A stretch of 64,000 nucleotides of DNA from Bugula neritina (taxonomy: Eukaryota > Bryozoa > Gymnolaemata > Cheilostomatida > Bugulidae). Where the stretch lies: the NCBI GenBank assembly GCA_964035545.1, contig OZ037769.1, positions 2,697,001 through 2,761,000 on the forward strand. The letters are read 5' to 3'. The position numbers and the translations under genes are program-made. The notes under the pieces are model-generated. The model made no database searches. It was not told the DNA's origin and saw nothing but the letters and a program-made list of their open reading frames with translations. How positions within the stretch are numbered: the first letter of the stretch is position 1; each line of letters starts with the position of its first letter. Positions 54,201 to 64,000 of this stretch are shown here, piece after piece.

Positions 54201-57200
54201 ATACCATGACAATATATACTATAATATTCTCTACAATGTTATGCTACACTATAATATGCTATATGTTATACTCTATTATACTGTAATATATGTTGTATGA
54301 TAATACGTTACGCAGGTGAATGGAAGGACAGACGAACAGTAGCTATTAGATTACTAGAGTTAGCTGAAAGGTTAGACAACAACAACCTGCTGCTCTGTGA
54401 TGTCAAGGGGGACAACTTTGGGGTGCTTGAAGATGGGAAGATTGCGGTATTGGATTCAGACGCTCTGTTTACCAGGACAGTTCTTGGAGATGTGCTTAAG
54501 GTATACTGAGTGTAATATACTACACTCTGAATGTAATATAATACACACTGAATGTAATATAACACACACTGAATGTAATATAACACACACTGTGTGTAAT
54601 ATTATACATACTGAGTGTATTATAATACACACTGTGTGTAATATAATACATGCTGAGTGTAATATAATACACACTGAATGTAATATAATACACTCTGAAT
54701 GTAATATAACACACACTGAATGTAATATAATACACTCTGAATGTAATATAATACACACTGGATGTAATATAATACACACTGAATGTAATATAATACACAC
54801 TGAATGTAATATAATACATACTGGATGTAATATAATACACACTGAATGTAATATAATACACACTGAATGTAATATAATACACACTGAATGTAATATAATA
54901 CACACTGAATGTAATATAATACACACTGAATGTAATATAATACACTCTGAATGTAATATAATACATACTGAATGTAATATAATACATACTGGATGTAATA
55001 TAATACATACTGGATGTAATATAATACACACTGGATGTAATATAATACACACTGAATGTAATATAATACACACTGAATGTAATATAATACACTCTGAATG
55101 TAATATAATACACACTGAATGTAATATAATACATACTGGATGTAATATAATACATACTGAATGTAATATAATACATACTGGATGTAATATAATACATACT
55201 GGATGTAATATAATACACACTGGATGTAATATAATACACACTGAATGTAATATAATACACACTGAATGTAATATACTACACTCTGAATGTAATATAATAC
55301 ACACTGAATGTAATATAACACACACTGAATGTAATATAACACACACTGTGTGTAATATTATACATACTGAGTGTATTATAATACACACTGTGTGTAATAT
55401 AATACATGCTGAGTGTAATATAATACACACTGAATGTAATATAATACACTCTGAATGTAATATAACACACACTGAATGTAATATAATACACTCTGAATGT
55501 AATATAATACACACTGGATGTAATATAATACACACTGAATGTAATATAATACACACTGAATGTAATATAATACATACTGGATGTAATATAATACACACTG
55601 AATGTAATATAATACACACTGAATGTAATATAATACACACTGAATGTAATATAATACACACTGAATGTAATATAATACACACTGAATGTAATATAATACA
55701 CTCTGAATGTAATATAATACATACTGAATGTAATATAATACATACTGGATGTAATATAATACATACTGGATGTAATATAATACACACTGGATGTAATATA
55801 ATACACTCTGAATGTAATATAATACACACTGAATGTAATATAATACATACTGGATGTAATATAATACATACTGAATGTAATATAATACATACTGAATGTA
55901 ATATAATACACTCTGAATGTAATATAATACATACTGAATGTAATATAATACACTCTGAATGCGGCTGTTAATAGGAAGATACCTGCAGCTCTGATAGTGA
56001 CTGCTCATTCTGGGATTGCCACGGTACATGTGACAGGAAGTCTTGGAAATGTTCCACGTCTCTCGCCAACACCAATTTCCAGGTACTATAATTGTGTAAT
56101 TTCACCTGAATGGGTACCAGGTTGAATAGAAATGAGGAGGGGGGGGGGGAGTACACCACCCTCACTGGAATTAAACAATCTAGTTTTTCTAAAAGATGCA
56201 GTGCTGGAAAACAATTGGGTCAGCAAGTACTAATGCTAAACTTCTCCGATGGTCTACTCTTATTAGAATTTGAGTCACAACAGAACCTGGTGACTTAGTG
56301 GTTGGTATGATAGTGTGTGTTTAGTATATCATATTGATTGCAGGCTAACTAAACTGTGTATAATGTAGGACAGAGGTGTGTCACCTACAAGAGCGTGTAC
56401 GAGTAAGTCTGAAGCTGGTAGTCAAGTTTGTGTGATTTACTTTCTCACATTATTCTTTACACGCCCACTTCTCGGTTATCATCATTGCAGAATTCTCTTC
56501 CTTTCTTAGGTTATTATCTGAATGTAGCCCAAGTTTTATAATTTAACGCGCGTTGTTCACCTGTCAGCAGTCTAGAATTTTCTTTTAAAATCTTAGACTT
56601 TTTATAGTACAGAGTCTAATTTTACGACTCCAGGAAATAAGCTTTCTGTATGTAACTTTGATACTGAGGAAGCACACTGCAGGCTAGCTGAGATAGATGT
56701 TGAAGACTTGGATTGCACTGTGCTAATGAATATGAAATGTATATACTACTTTGACTACAACTACTACTGCTACTTTCACTACTGCTGCTGCTGCTATCAC
56801 TACTGCTGCTAGTATTACTACTTCTATTAGTATTATTACTTCTATTAGTATGTTACTAGTATGCTTGCTATTTGAAGCACCTGGCAAAATTCACATAGTG
56901 CTAATCAAACACCATGTTTATTCAGCAAAGTTTGCAATGCTAGTGCTTGGCAGTCAAATTTATCATCTAAACTTGTAATACCTCTATACTCTGTAGCATA
57001 TAGTACTGCTTGCAGCGTGTAAACTCTTTTGCTGAAAATATATATTTTTAGTTAGCAATAACCTGCTCTGGTCACTCTGTGCTTGCAATATCAACTTATA
57101 GAATGTTTCTCTTCAGGGCGTCAGTATGTAGATATACACTGTCATTTACACATTGTCCTCAAAGCTCATATCATACTAAACAGTCATAGCTCATCATCAT

Positions 57201-58068
57201 GTGACTGTGTGAGTGAATCACTGGCTGTGGACTGAGTACTGCGGAGTAAAATTAGCTCCTTTGTGTCGGTGATATGATAACTCCGCATCAATTATCTACC
57301 CGACGACAGGAGAGTACCTCGGGATTTGTTTGCATACATTTATTCCGTAACTTGAGCGGACATGAATTTTATATTTTCAGTCAGCTTAATGACTTTTGCC
57401 TCTGCATGATACATTATGCAATGCGTGATGCGCAAAGCAATATGGAATTTGGTTGAACAATGTATCACCCAGCCAATACTTTCTGGCTTCTATCTTATCT
57501 CTATCATGATTCATGTTTCTGTAACTAAATAGTGAAAAGCGGAAAAATAAACTTCCTAGATAATAATTACAGATTTTTCACAAAATTTGTTGCATCTTTG
57601 AGTTCAAGGGTAACTTCAAAAACTAGTATGAAGCTATGTTGTATTTTATTGAGAATAGCCATAACATTTTTTTAATAACTGAAAATAAAACCAGAATAGT
57701 ATGTTGTGGGTACTCTGGTAATACCTTATGTACCAATCTATGTTGAAGAGTAAAATAGATAAACAGCATCTACAGTTTGTAGCTGGGCATCATTAACTAA
57801 TGTTGAGTGTGTGTGCGTGCGGCACTCTTGTGTGTTTTTAAATATATTGAAAATTAGTTTATGTTTACAGATGATCTGCTCAAAGATATTTCGCCATGAC
57901 CCATCTAATGGCTATCATGGAATTCTTGAAGATGTGCCGGCCAAGTGGCAGACCACAATTTGGAAAGAAATCAGATATTGCAAACAATGGAGACTAAATA
58001 TAAAAAAGAGTAGAAACCACTTGTACAAATTACGCAAGGCTTTGTTACATGATCAAATTCTTGGCTAA
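51208..58068 (+). CDS. DIPK1: DIPK1/FAM69-family kinase-like type II membrane protein, complete, 5 coding exons
   Basis: Exons 51208-51372, 53388-53922, 54316-54500, 55975-56082 and 57871-58068 join in frame to 396 residues (family about 430). A membrane segment at about 18-37 (KLIALCLICVWILSKAF) follows basic residues, giving type II topology. The cysteine signature CAEFSRHRISGNLCTELC (56-73) is typical of FAM69. A lysine in LVLK (about 107) may be the nucleotide-binding one. A degenerate EF-hand-like DVNSHNVLGAA starts at 163. Then come CGNFYVVDY (204), GGGWPWR, and the kinase-like core LLCDVKGDNFG (Asp262, Asn267) with VLDSD as the DFG equivalent (280-282). Exon 4 supplies a cysteine cluster (CSSDSDCSFWDCHGTC). 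The ATG at 51,208 was chosen over upstream frames because only it begins a plausible N-terminus. FAM69 proteins reside in the ER/secretory pathway; catalytic activity is not established from sequence. Intron 3 is a minisatellite. Confidence 0.92.
52140..52346. repeat. 14-bp minisatellite in DIPK1 intron 1
   Basis: Around 14 imperfect copies of CAGTCACTCACTCC, with longer CAGTCACTCTCACTCCC variants at both ends. It lies inside the first intron of DIPK1. The unit is related to that of the 14-bp array at 16,608-16,790. Confidence 0.92.
53940..54305. repeat. Degenerate TATAC/CTATG repeat filling DIPK1 intron 2
   Basis: Irregular runs of TACTATA, GCTATACTATGC and TATATTATTC make up nearly all of this 393-base intron. 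No fixed period is clear. The intron ends with TTACGCAG before exon 3. Confidence 0.7.
54502..55961. repeat. 21-bp minisatellite occupying DIPK1 intron 3
   Basis: About 69 tandem copies of a 21-bp unit that reads AATGTAATATAATACACAC plus TG. Variants are CACTCTG, CATACTG, TGGATG and GAGTG. The array begins at the second base of the intron and ends 13 bases before exon 4. A block of exactly 756 bp (36 units) is repeated: the rare ATATACTACACTCTG marker occurs at 54,515 and again at 55,271, followed by the same order of variants. Because 21 is a multiple of three, long spurious frames open on both strands. Confidence 0.98.
56751..56850. repeat. ACT/GCT trinucleotide repeat in DIPK1 intron 4
   Basis: Imperfect ACTACTGCTGCTGCTGCTAT-type triplets running into TATTAGTATTACTTC. 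Intronic. Confidence 0.8.
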
Positions 58069-58693
58069 CATGACTGGTCTTCCCTATTGCTAAATTATCC
58101 AAAAATCACAATAATGGATCAAGTAATTTAATTGTATATTTGTAAATTAAGGTGAATTAAATATTTAATTTAAAAAGATTTGCATCTTTTTAGGATGTTT
58201 TTGCCAGCAACGTATTTATTTTGTTAGAGATAAATTACATCTAATACTCACTGTTTATTATCTTTGTGGACTTTTGAGATGTATTATACAGAATTATTAG
58301 GAATTTGGACACTTAAAATTATTTTATTTTGGAATTATCTACTCAACAGAAATTGTTGTTGAGTAAAAACATTTTTATGGAAAATAAGCTGAAGTCCATT
58401 GAATGAAGAATTGCTGTGCTTGAGCTTTGCATTATTCTCTCTAAAGTAAAAACATAACATTTTGAAAGGATTCCAGATATTAGCTTTGAAGTTAGCTTCC
58501 CATGCCTTCTCGCAAGCATTGTGCGCTACCCTAGCCATATATTAACCACTGTCTGCCATGCCATTGTATTATGAATATTCAGCAATTGCTATCATTACCT
58601 AAAATTTATATTATCTATAATACTGTTTAAATTAATCAAGCTCATAAGATATAAGTAGGTGTTTTGAAATTTATTTTAAAATATCCACGCTGC

Positions 58694-58699
58694 AATAAA
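58694..58699 (+). terminator. Candidate poly(A) signal of DIPK1
   Basis: First canonical AATAAA on the plus strand after the DIPK1 stop, about 625 bases downstream. It is about 70 bases from the candidate NAA10 signal on the other strand, so the two transcripts would end almost back to back. Confidence 0.35.
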
Positions 58700-58767
58700 A
58701 TGTCATATTTTTATAGCATAATGTATAGTAAATTTGTCTGACCTATTTTGCTATGTGACAACAAAGA

Positions 58768-58773
58768 TTTATT
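58768..58773 (-). terminator. Candidate poly(A) signal of NAA10
   Basis: The minus strand reads AATAAA about 190 bases after the NAA10 stop codon, a normal distance for a short 3' UTR. Confidence 0.4.
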
Positions 58774-58959
58774 TTAATAGAAAAATGCATTTAATACTCA
58801 AATGTGTTCTTTTCTATGTACAATAAAACTGCTTGATTACCAGCATGAATTCTATGTTCTTAGGAATAAATTATATTGCTTGTTCACTAGCTGAATGTGC
58901 CTAGAAAGTAGCTAGCCTATGATTGGCTACTGGGAAGATCACATGATACGATTCAATAC

Positions 58960-61817
58960 TTAGACTTTTACAGGCTTATCTTCTTTCTTCTTGGGACTAT
59001 CACTTGTGGTTTCTTTTTTAACATCATTTCCTGGTCCAAACTGAAATACACAATCATATACATGGTGAAGTTGTATACATAGTGAAATCATATGCACAGT
59101 GAAATCATACATTTACAAAGGGTACAAATTTGATACTGCACTAACTTGACCATCAATAGTTACAGCACTATGCATGTGCACATTATACATTGTTTTTCAG
59201 ATTCAAATCTTCACAGTATTTGCTCTGCAAGGTAGAATTAGCAATTATAGAATTAGCAAGTCTGGGTTGTATTATTAATTATTTACACTCATTATGTGTA
59301 AAGTTTTTCCAAGAAAATACCGGTTATAATTTTTAAACTATTTACACCATAAAAAAATATAACTTAGCTTTGAATATTCTTCTATATGAATGCTAATGAT
59401 ACTATAAACAAGTGTTAGCAGACTCAGCTAATAATTAAAAGCAACAAATTATAAGTTGTCAAAGTTATCAAAGCTCACCTTTCTGTAGAAATCATTCAAA
59501 TTTCTCTTCATTTCATATGCATTCTCCCCATCAGCATAGTACTTTGGCTCTATTTCTGAGATTCTGAAATACCCAGACATGTATATTTCACTGCAACTTT
59601 TAACACATCTTGTAAAAATGAAACTACAGGAATAAAACCAGTACTTGGCAAAAAGAAACAAAGTTTGTGGCAGCATCGTTTTAAATGTGGCCAACAAAAG
59701 CTTGCTTTAGGAAAACTAATTCAATGGACTTTCCAGGCATAATATAACTGAACAACATTGTGCTGCAAAAGTAACCGGTTTTTATTGCAACGAAGTAGCA
59801 ACATTTGTATGTAGTAATAGCCTAAAATCACAAATTGGTCTGCCAAAAGTTGGCAGAGTATCCAAAGCAACCGTAAAGAACTTATTTTGATGTGAAGAAG
59901 CAAAAAATTAGCTCTCAAAGATATCCCTACTTGGAATTCTGAAAATCTACTATGCCTATAAATTAAATAGACTGGAAAGTTTAACAAAGTGTACTTTCAA
60001 TTTTTACTTCCGATCGACTAGGCCAATATATAAGTTGCCTGCCCTCAACTGTTCAATTACGAGAGGAGAAAACTCTTGAAACACTTGCATTGAAATCAAG
60101 CAGTAATATATGTAATAGAAAGTAGAGCAAATCTATATACTGAGAATTACTCTTTCTCGCAAACATGTTCAATAAATCTTCCATGCAAATTTACTTTACT
60201 GAAAAAATAGTTCAACTAATGATGTCCTTGACTTAGCAAACTTACTCAAATCCAAGAGTGGTCTTGTAAAGGTGAAGTGCTGCCCGATTACTCACTCTAA
60301 CGTGTAAAGAGACATATTTAGCCCCAAAACTCTCCACCATGGCCCTGGAAGCCTGGTCCATCAGCTTCTGAGCCAAACCAAGTCTACGGTGAGACCGTTT
60401 CACAGCCTGAAAAGTGGAACCAGCACACTCTACATCTCATAACTTAGTACCATTGTCACTTTTACACTGAGATTTACATAACAACTGCTGCTAGTACTAC
60501 CGTCACCGCCACTGCAACTACTACTACCACTACTACTACTACTAGTACTAATACTCACCACTGCTAGTACTAATACTCACTACTACTAGTACTACTACTG
60601 CTACTAGTACTACCACAACTACTACTGCTACTACTACTACCACAAATACCACAACTACTAGTACTACTACTGTTTACTGCTACCACTACTACTACCACTA
60701 CTACTACTACTAGTACTACTAATACTACTAGTACTAATACTCACTACTACTAGAACTACTACTCACTACTACTAGTACTAATACTCACAACTGATGTAAT
60801 GTGGCCATGGGGCTCATCTTCTGGATCTTCCTCCCTTCAAGAAACACAAATTATTAAACAAAATAAAAAAAAAGAATAAAAATGTTAACCAAAAATCTAG
60901 TTGATGGCTGGAATGGCTCCTAAGTTTCATTAAATCAATTACATATCCAAATAAGCAAACCTTTTTACGTATTGCAATGAACTAAGTGCATAATTGTTAC
61001 AAATATATATAAAATATTATATAACACTGGGCTATTGGCAATATACTAAACACTGAAATTAATAATATAAAACATTTTTTTCAACTATGGATAACAGATA
61101 TAAAGCCATGGCCTAGTAGTTAGAGTACCAGTTAGTCTACTTAAAAAACCTAATTATCAGGTATTCCCACAGGGCTGGAGACTTCAAACTAATGTGAGTA
61201 TAAAACCAGAAACTTACATCTTAGCAAGGACGTAACCAACCACTTTACCATTTTCATCTTCGGCTACATAAGAAAGCTGCAAATAGAATGGGCGACAGCA
61301 TAACTAGAGTAAACGACCTACAGTGATGTACTGACACAACTTCTTTTCTAATTACTATACTATAAAATATATAACTAAGAGAGGAGTTAACTAAACATAC
61401 CTGAGGCCAAGACAGGCCGTGATAAAAGTAATATTTCAGCTGATAGTTCTCTGGCAAACATAATAGATTACAATGCTGCATATTCATTAGGTCCTCAGGC
61501 TAAAATGCATAAGACATAATAATGACTCACTACAGACTAACGCTCTTTGAACTAAAAGAAAATCTAAATACTATAACTTGAGATTAGCAAATGACAATAG
61601 CAAAAAGGTATGTAATTCACCAAAAAACTTTTAATTAAAGATCTACATTTAGAAAATTTAATTATCATGTTTTTACAAACTCATTAATTGAAAAGAAACT
61701 ACCTACACTCACAGCATGGTAAAACTCAAAGTGTATAATAATAATACTAATAGATACTAGAACTAGAAGTAAAAAAAGGTGAGTTATATAACATACAGTA
61801 GCATTTCTGATATTCAT
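58960..61817 (-). CDS. NAA10: NAA10, catalytic subunit of N-terminal acetyltransferase A, complete, 7 coding exons
   Basis: Exons 61817-61797, 61499-61401, 61276-61218, 60834-60789, 60406-60246, 59563-59479 and 59040-58960 join to 183 residues. The N-terminus [20 protein letters not shown] is nearly identical to animal NAA10. The substrate-site Glu24 in LPENYQ is present. The acetyl-CoA loop RRLGLA (82-87) fits R/QxxGx[20 protein letters not shown] follows at the end of the GNAT fold. NAA10 pairs with NAA15 at the ribosome and acetylates nascent N-termini after methionine removal. The C-terminal tail is short, about 25 residues ([19 protein letters not shown]). Human NAA10 (235 residues) has a longer acidic tail. 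The first coding exon is only 21 bases. Upstream sequence contains an inverted repeat about 265-310 bases before the ATG. Confidence 0.97.
60490..60785. repeat. (ACT)n-type microsatellite cluster in a NAA10 intron
   Basis: Interrupted ACT/AGT triplets with CTAGTACTAATACTCAC blocks repeated several times. It fills almost the whole intron between the exons at 60,834-60,789 and 60,406-60,246. The right edge reaches the 5' splice site of the 46-base exon (ACTCAC next to 60,788). Confidence 0.93.
61107..61175 (+). repeat. Possible tRNA-derived SINE head in a NAA10 intron
   Basis: ATGGCCTAGTAGTTAGAGTA contains a perfect A-box and D-arm-like sequence typical of tRNA-derived SINEs. The expected B-box is represented only by the poor GGTATTCCCAC about 45 bases on. 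No poly(A) or T-run tail was identified. Low certainty. Confidence 0.3.
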
Positions 61818-62929
61818 TGCGCCTTTTCGCTGTTGAAATTAAACTTGAATCTAAAAACACAGCAAACAGACATTATTCACATTTAAATATAATTCACCGA
61901 GTCAACAAAAACACAGTGGCTAAACATAAAGTTTACTCAAACATAACATGAACATTAAAATCTTTGCAACTTTTTAAAAGTAAATTTCTTCACAACAATT
62001 TTCATGCAGAAATATTAACAGTAGGCCTAAAAGCAAGATCGAGGACACTTCAAGCCAGAATAGGATCAGTCGGGTGATGGTGAGACTCAGACAGAGTGAG
62101 AGTCTGAGAACTCTCAGTCCGAGTCTCACAGCTTTCATTTTATAATTGTTGTTACACTAACACTTATACTGATAGCGAGTGGCACTTGATAAAACTAAAA
62201 AAATTGAGTTTCAATTGGCAAAGGAGAAGTTGAATCACAATTATTTACGGTTTATACCAAACTTGTCTAACAGGTAATATATTTATATTTTTCTTTTGTT
62301 CGATTTTTTGTCAATGGAGTTGATTTTAGTTAATTAAACGTTTTGTTTTACTGAGGCTACAAATAAATATACCAAGTCTATGCTAGTAGCCACTGAACTG
62401 AAACTATAGTTCAGTGCTAGTAGCGATCCGAGTGTTATACATTTATGTTGTTATAAGTAGAAGATAACTCTGCAAATCCTACTTCTAACAGTAGTCACGA
62501 TAAACTTATTATTATTGATTTTTAATAGATAATTATTCTAATTACTCCAACAGTTACTAAAATTTACAGAGTTGTCTTTACTAACTCTTATGAGTAAGTC
62601 CGAATAATAGATCGCATTGTGAATAACAAAATGAAAATAAAATGCCTCAGCAAAAACTTTAAAATGTTTTTTTAAAATTGTGAAAGCTTGCCAAAAAATA
62701 TTATTTGCAGTAAAATTTATTAAATATTGAATTATGATACTTTTTAATCTTTTGAGGGGTAGAAAAAAACTGGGGACGATGTCACCTCGGAAACAGTAAA
62801 AAACTTTCTTATCTGTTTCTAGTAAAAGTAAAACTAAAACTAAATGAGAACTAACCAAAAAAAGTAACTTTAAATTGCTGTGTACTTGACGACGTCGAAC
62901 GCCGTGATGATACTTATGTTGCGAAGTTA
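61818..62929. other. NAA10 upstream region
   Basis: Should hold the NAA10 promoter and 5' UTR. Apart from the inverted repeat at 62,080 I see AT-rich sequence with no clear TATA box and no further gene. ACGACGTCGAACGCCG near 62,888 is a small CpG-rich palindromic patch. Confidence 0.4.
62080..62129. promoter_or_regulatory. Inverted repeat upstream of NAA10
   Basis: GTGAGACTC (62,080-62,088) and GAGTCTCAC (62,121-62,129) are perfect inverted arms. Internal GAGAGTCTGAG and CTCTCAG add further pairing. The hairpin lies about 265-310 bases upstream of the NAA10 start codon, in or near its promoter. Function unknown. Confidence 0.4.
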
Positions 62930-63870
62930 AACTTTAAAGACAATCAATATCATAATGAGAAACTTACCATTATAATTAATGATGACGATCATAAAGTGAT
63001 AATAATTATTAATATTATTATTATTATAATTTATACTAATAATAATACTAATAGTAATACTAATACTAGACATAATATTAATAATAGTAATACTAATAGT
63101 AATAGTAATACTATTAGTATGACTTATACTATAAGTATAAGTATAAGACATAAGTATAATTAATGTTATACATAAGTTATAGTTTAGTAATACTAATACT
63201 AAGTCTAATACTAATAGTAATACTAATACTAATAGTAATAGTAATAGAATTAGATGATTATTAGATGTAATTGATATTTTTATTAAAATTAATTCATAAT
63301 AATTATAATAATAATATTATTATTAATATTATAATGATATTAATAATTATTAATAATAATTATAACTATGAATAAAATATATTTATAAATTAACACTGTA
63401 AGTGTAAGTATAATGATATTGTTATTGATAATCATTATGATTATGAAATATTATTAATGTTAATTTAATTTCATTTATTATTATAACTTTTTTTTCTTTA
63501 ATTTGTTTTCAAAAATAAATTCAACAATTCATATCCATCTTAATTTTTATCTTAAAGTTATAGTTTAACATAGTGATAGTGATAATGATGATCTTAGCCT
63601 TCCTAAGAGTAAGAGTAAGACTAAGGGTTAGAGTAACACTAACAGATATTTTAGCTTAAAAATTTAAGTTTTAGTTTAACTTTAAGGCTAAGCCAAAGGC
63701 TGTAGTAATTATATTCAGTTCTACAAGTATAATATTTAATAATAATACTTAGAGTTAGAGTATAATTTATAGCTATAGTACATGTCAATGTGATAAATAA
63801 AGCACTAAAAATAAATACTAAATATTATAGTTAAATAGTGAGTATAACTATAATTATGACATCAACTTAG
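62930..63870. repeat. Cryptically simple tract at the right end
   Basis: Dense mixture of AATACTAATAGTAATA, TAATAATAATTAT and GTAAGAGTAAGACTAAGGG steps, with a TTAGAGTAACACTAACAG segment near 63,630 much like 29,740-29,900. No coding frame of interest. Confidence 0.75.
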
Positions 63871-64000
63871 TCTTACAAGTCTTACTATGCTAGGTATAAC
63901 GGCCAGTCATACTATAATGCTTTGGGTAATGTACTATTCAGCCAATCAAGTTTATCCTCTACCTTTTAGTCTATGGAAGGGCTTTACTGTATTATTTAAC

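Noticed and set aside
54397..55971. 524-codon frame of CNIIHTE-like heptapeptide repeats, plus long antisense frames
   Set aside because: It is the 21-bp minisatellite read through. The array sits in an intron whose flanking exons join cleanly, and frames on both strands are open only because the period is a multiple of three.
57274..57456. 60-codon plus-strand frame in DIPK1 intron 4
   Set aside because: Exons 4 and 5 join in frame without it, and the peptide matches no part of the FAM69 family.

Overview
The window is nuclear DNA from an animal. It is AT-rich. Genes are split by many GT-AG introns, and the space between them is rich in simple repeats, minisatellites and small transposon remnants. 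The encoded set (NUAK kinase, SOCS6-type adaptor, RBM19, DIPK1/FAM69 kinase-like protein, NAA10) is typical of metazoans. High protein conservation with vertebrates together with this texture suggests a marine invertebrate, perhaps a sponge or cnidarian, but nothing here fixes the phylum. No prokaryotic feature, CRISPR array, rRNA or intact tRNA was seen. All exon borders below are my own reading of splice sites, reading frames and family conservation.

Layout. 1-6.3 kb: no confident gene, with a long GA microsatellite at 5.2 kb. 6.6-10.4 kb (-): a complete five-exon NUAK-family kinase. 10.4-22 kb: no recognised gene, but several exon-like segments (best at 15,754-15,927 on the minus strand), a 14-bp minisatellite and a heptamer array. 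22.0-25.7 kb (-): the 3' part of an unrecognised gene with a cysteine-rich segment and one perfect EF-hand. 25.7-31.7 kb: intergenic, with tRNA-like SINE heads and a cryptically simple tract. 31.7-33.1 kb (+): SOCS6-like SH2/SOCS-box protein. 35.6 kb: a 154-bp TA-flanked MITE. 36.6-47.5 kb (-): complete RBM19 in 20 coding exons, with a 36-bp minisatellite and a second MITE copy in introns. 47.6-51.2 kb: intergenic, with a broken reverse transcriptase fragment. 51.2-58.1 kb (+): complete five-exon DIPK1/FAM69 protein, whose third intron is almost entirely a 21-bp minisatellite. 59.0-61.8 kb (-): complete seven-exon NAA10. 61.8-64 kb: low-complexity intergenic DNA.

The genes do not form an operon or pathway. 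NUAK and SOCS6 are signalling proteins, RBM19 acts in small-subunit ribosome biogenesis, NAA10 acetylates nascent protein N-termini, and DIPK1 is a type II membrane protein of the secretory pathway. RBM19 and DIPK1 are head-to-head, SOCS6 and RBM19 tail-to-tail, and DIPK1 and NAA10 tail-to-tail with candidate poly(A) signals only about 70 bp apart.

The most unusual observation is DIPK1 intron 3. About 99% of it is a 21-bp tandem repeat that runs from the 5' splice site to within 13 bases of the 3' splice site, and a 36-unit block within it is duplicated. The observation most likely to add a gene is the group of unannotated exon-like segments between 11.7 and 16.3 kb.
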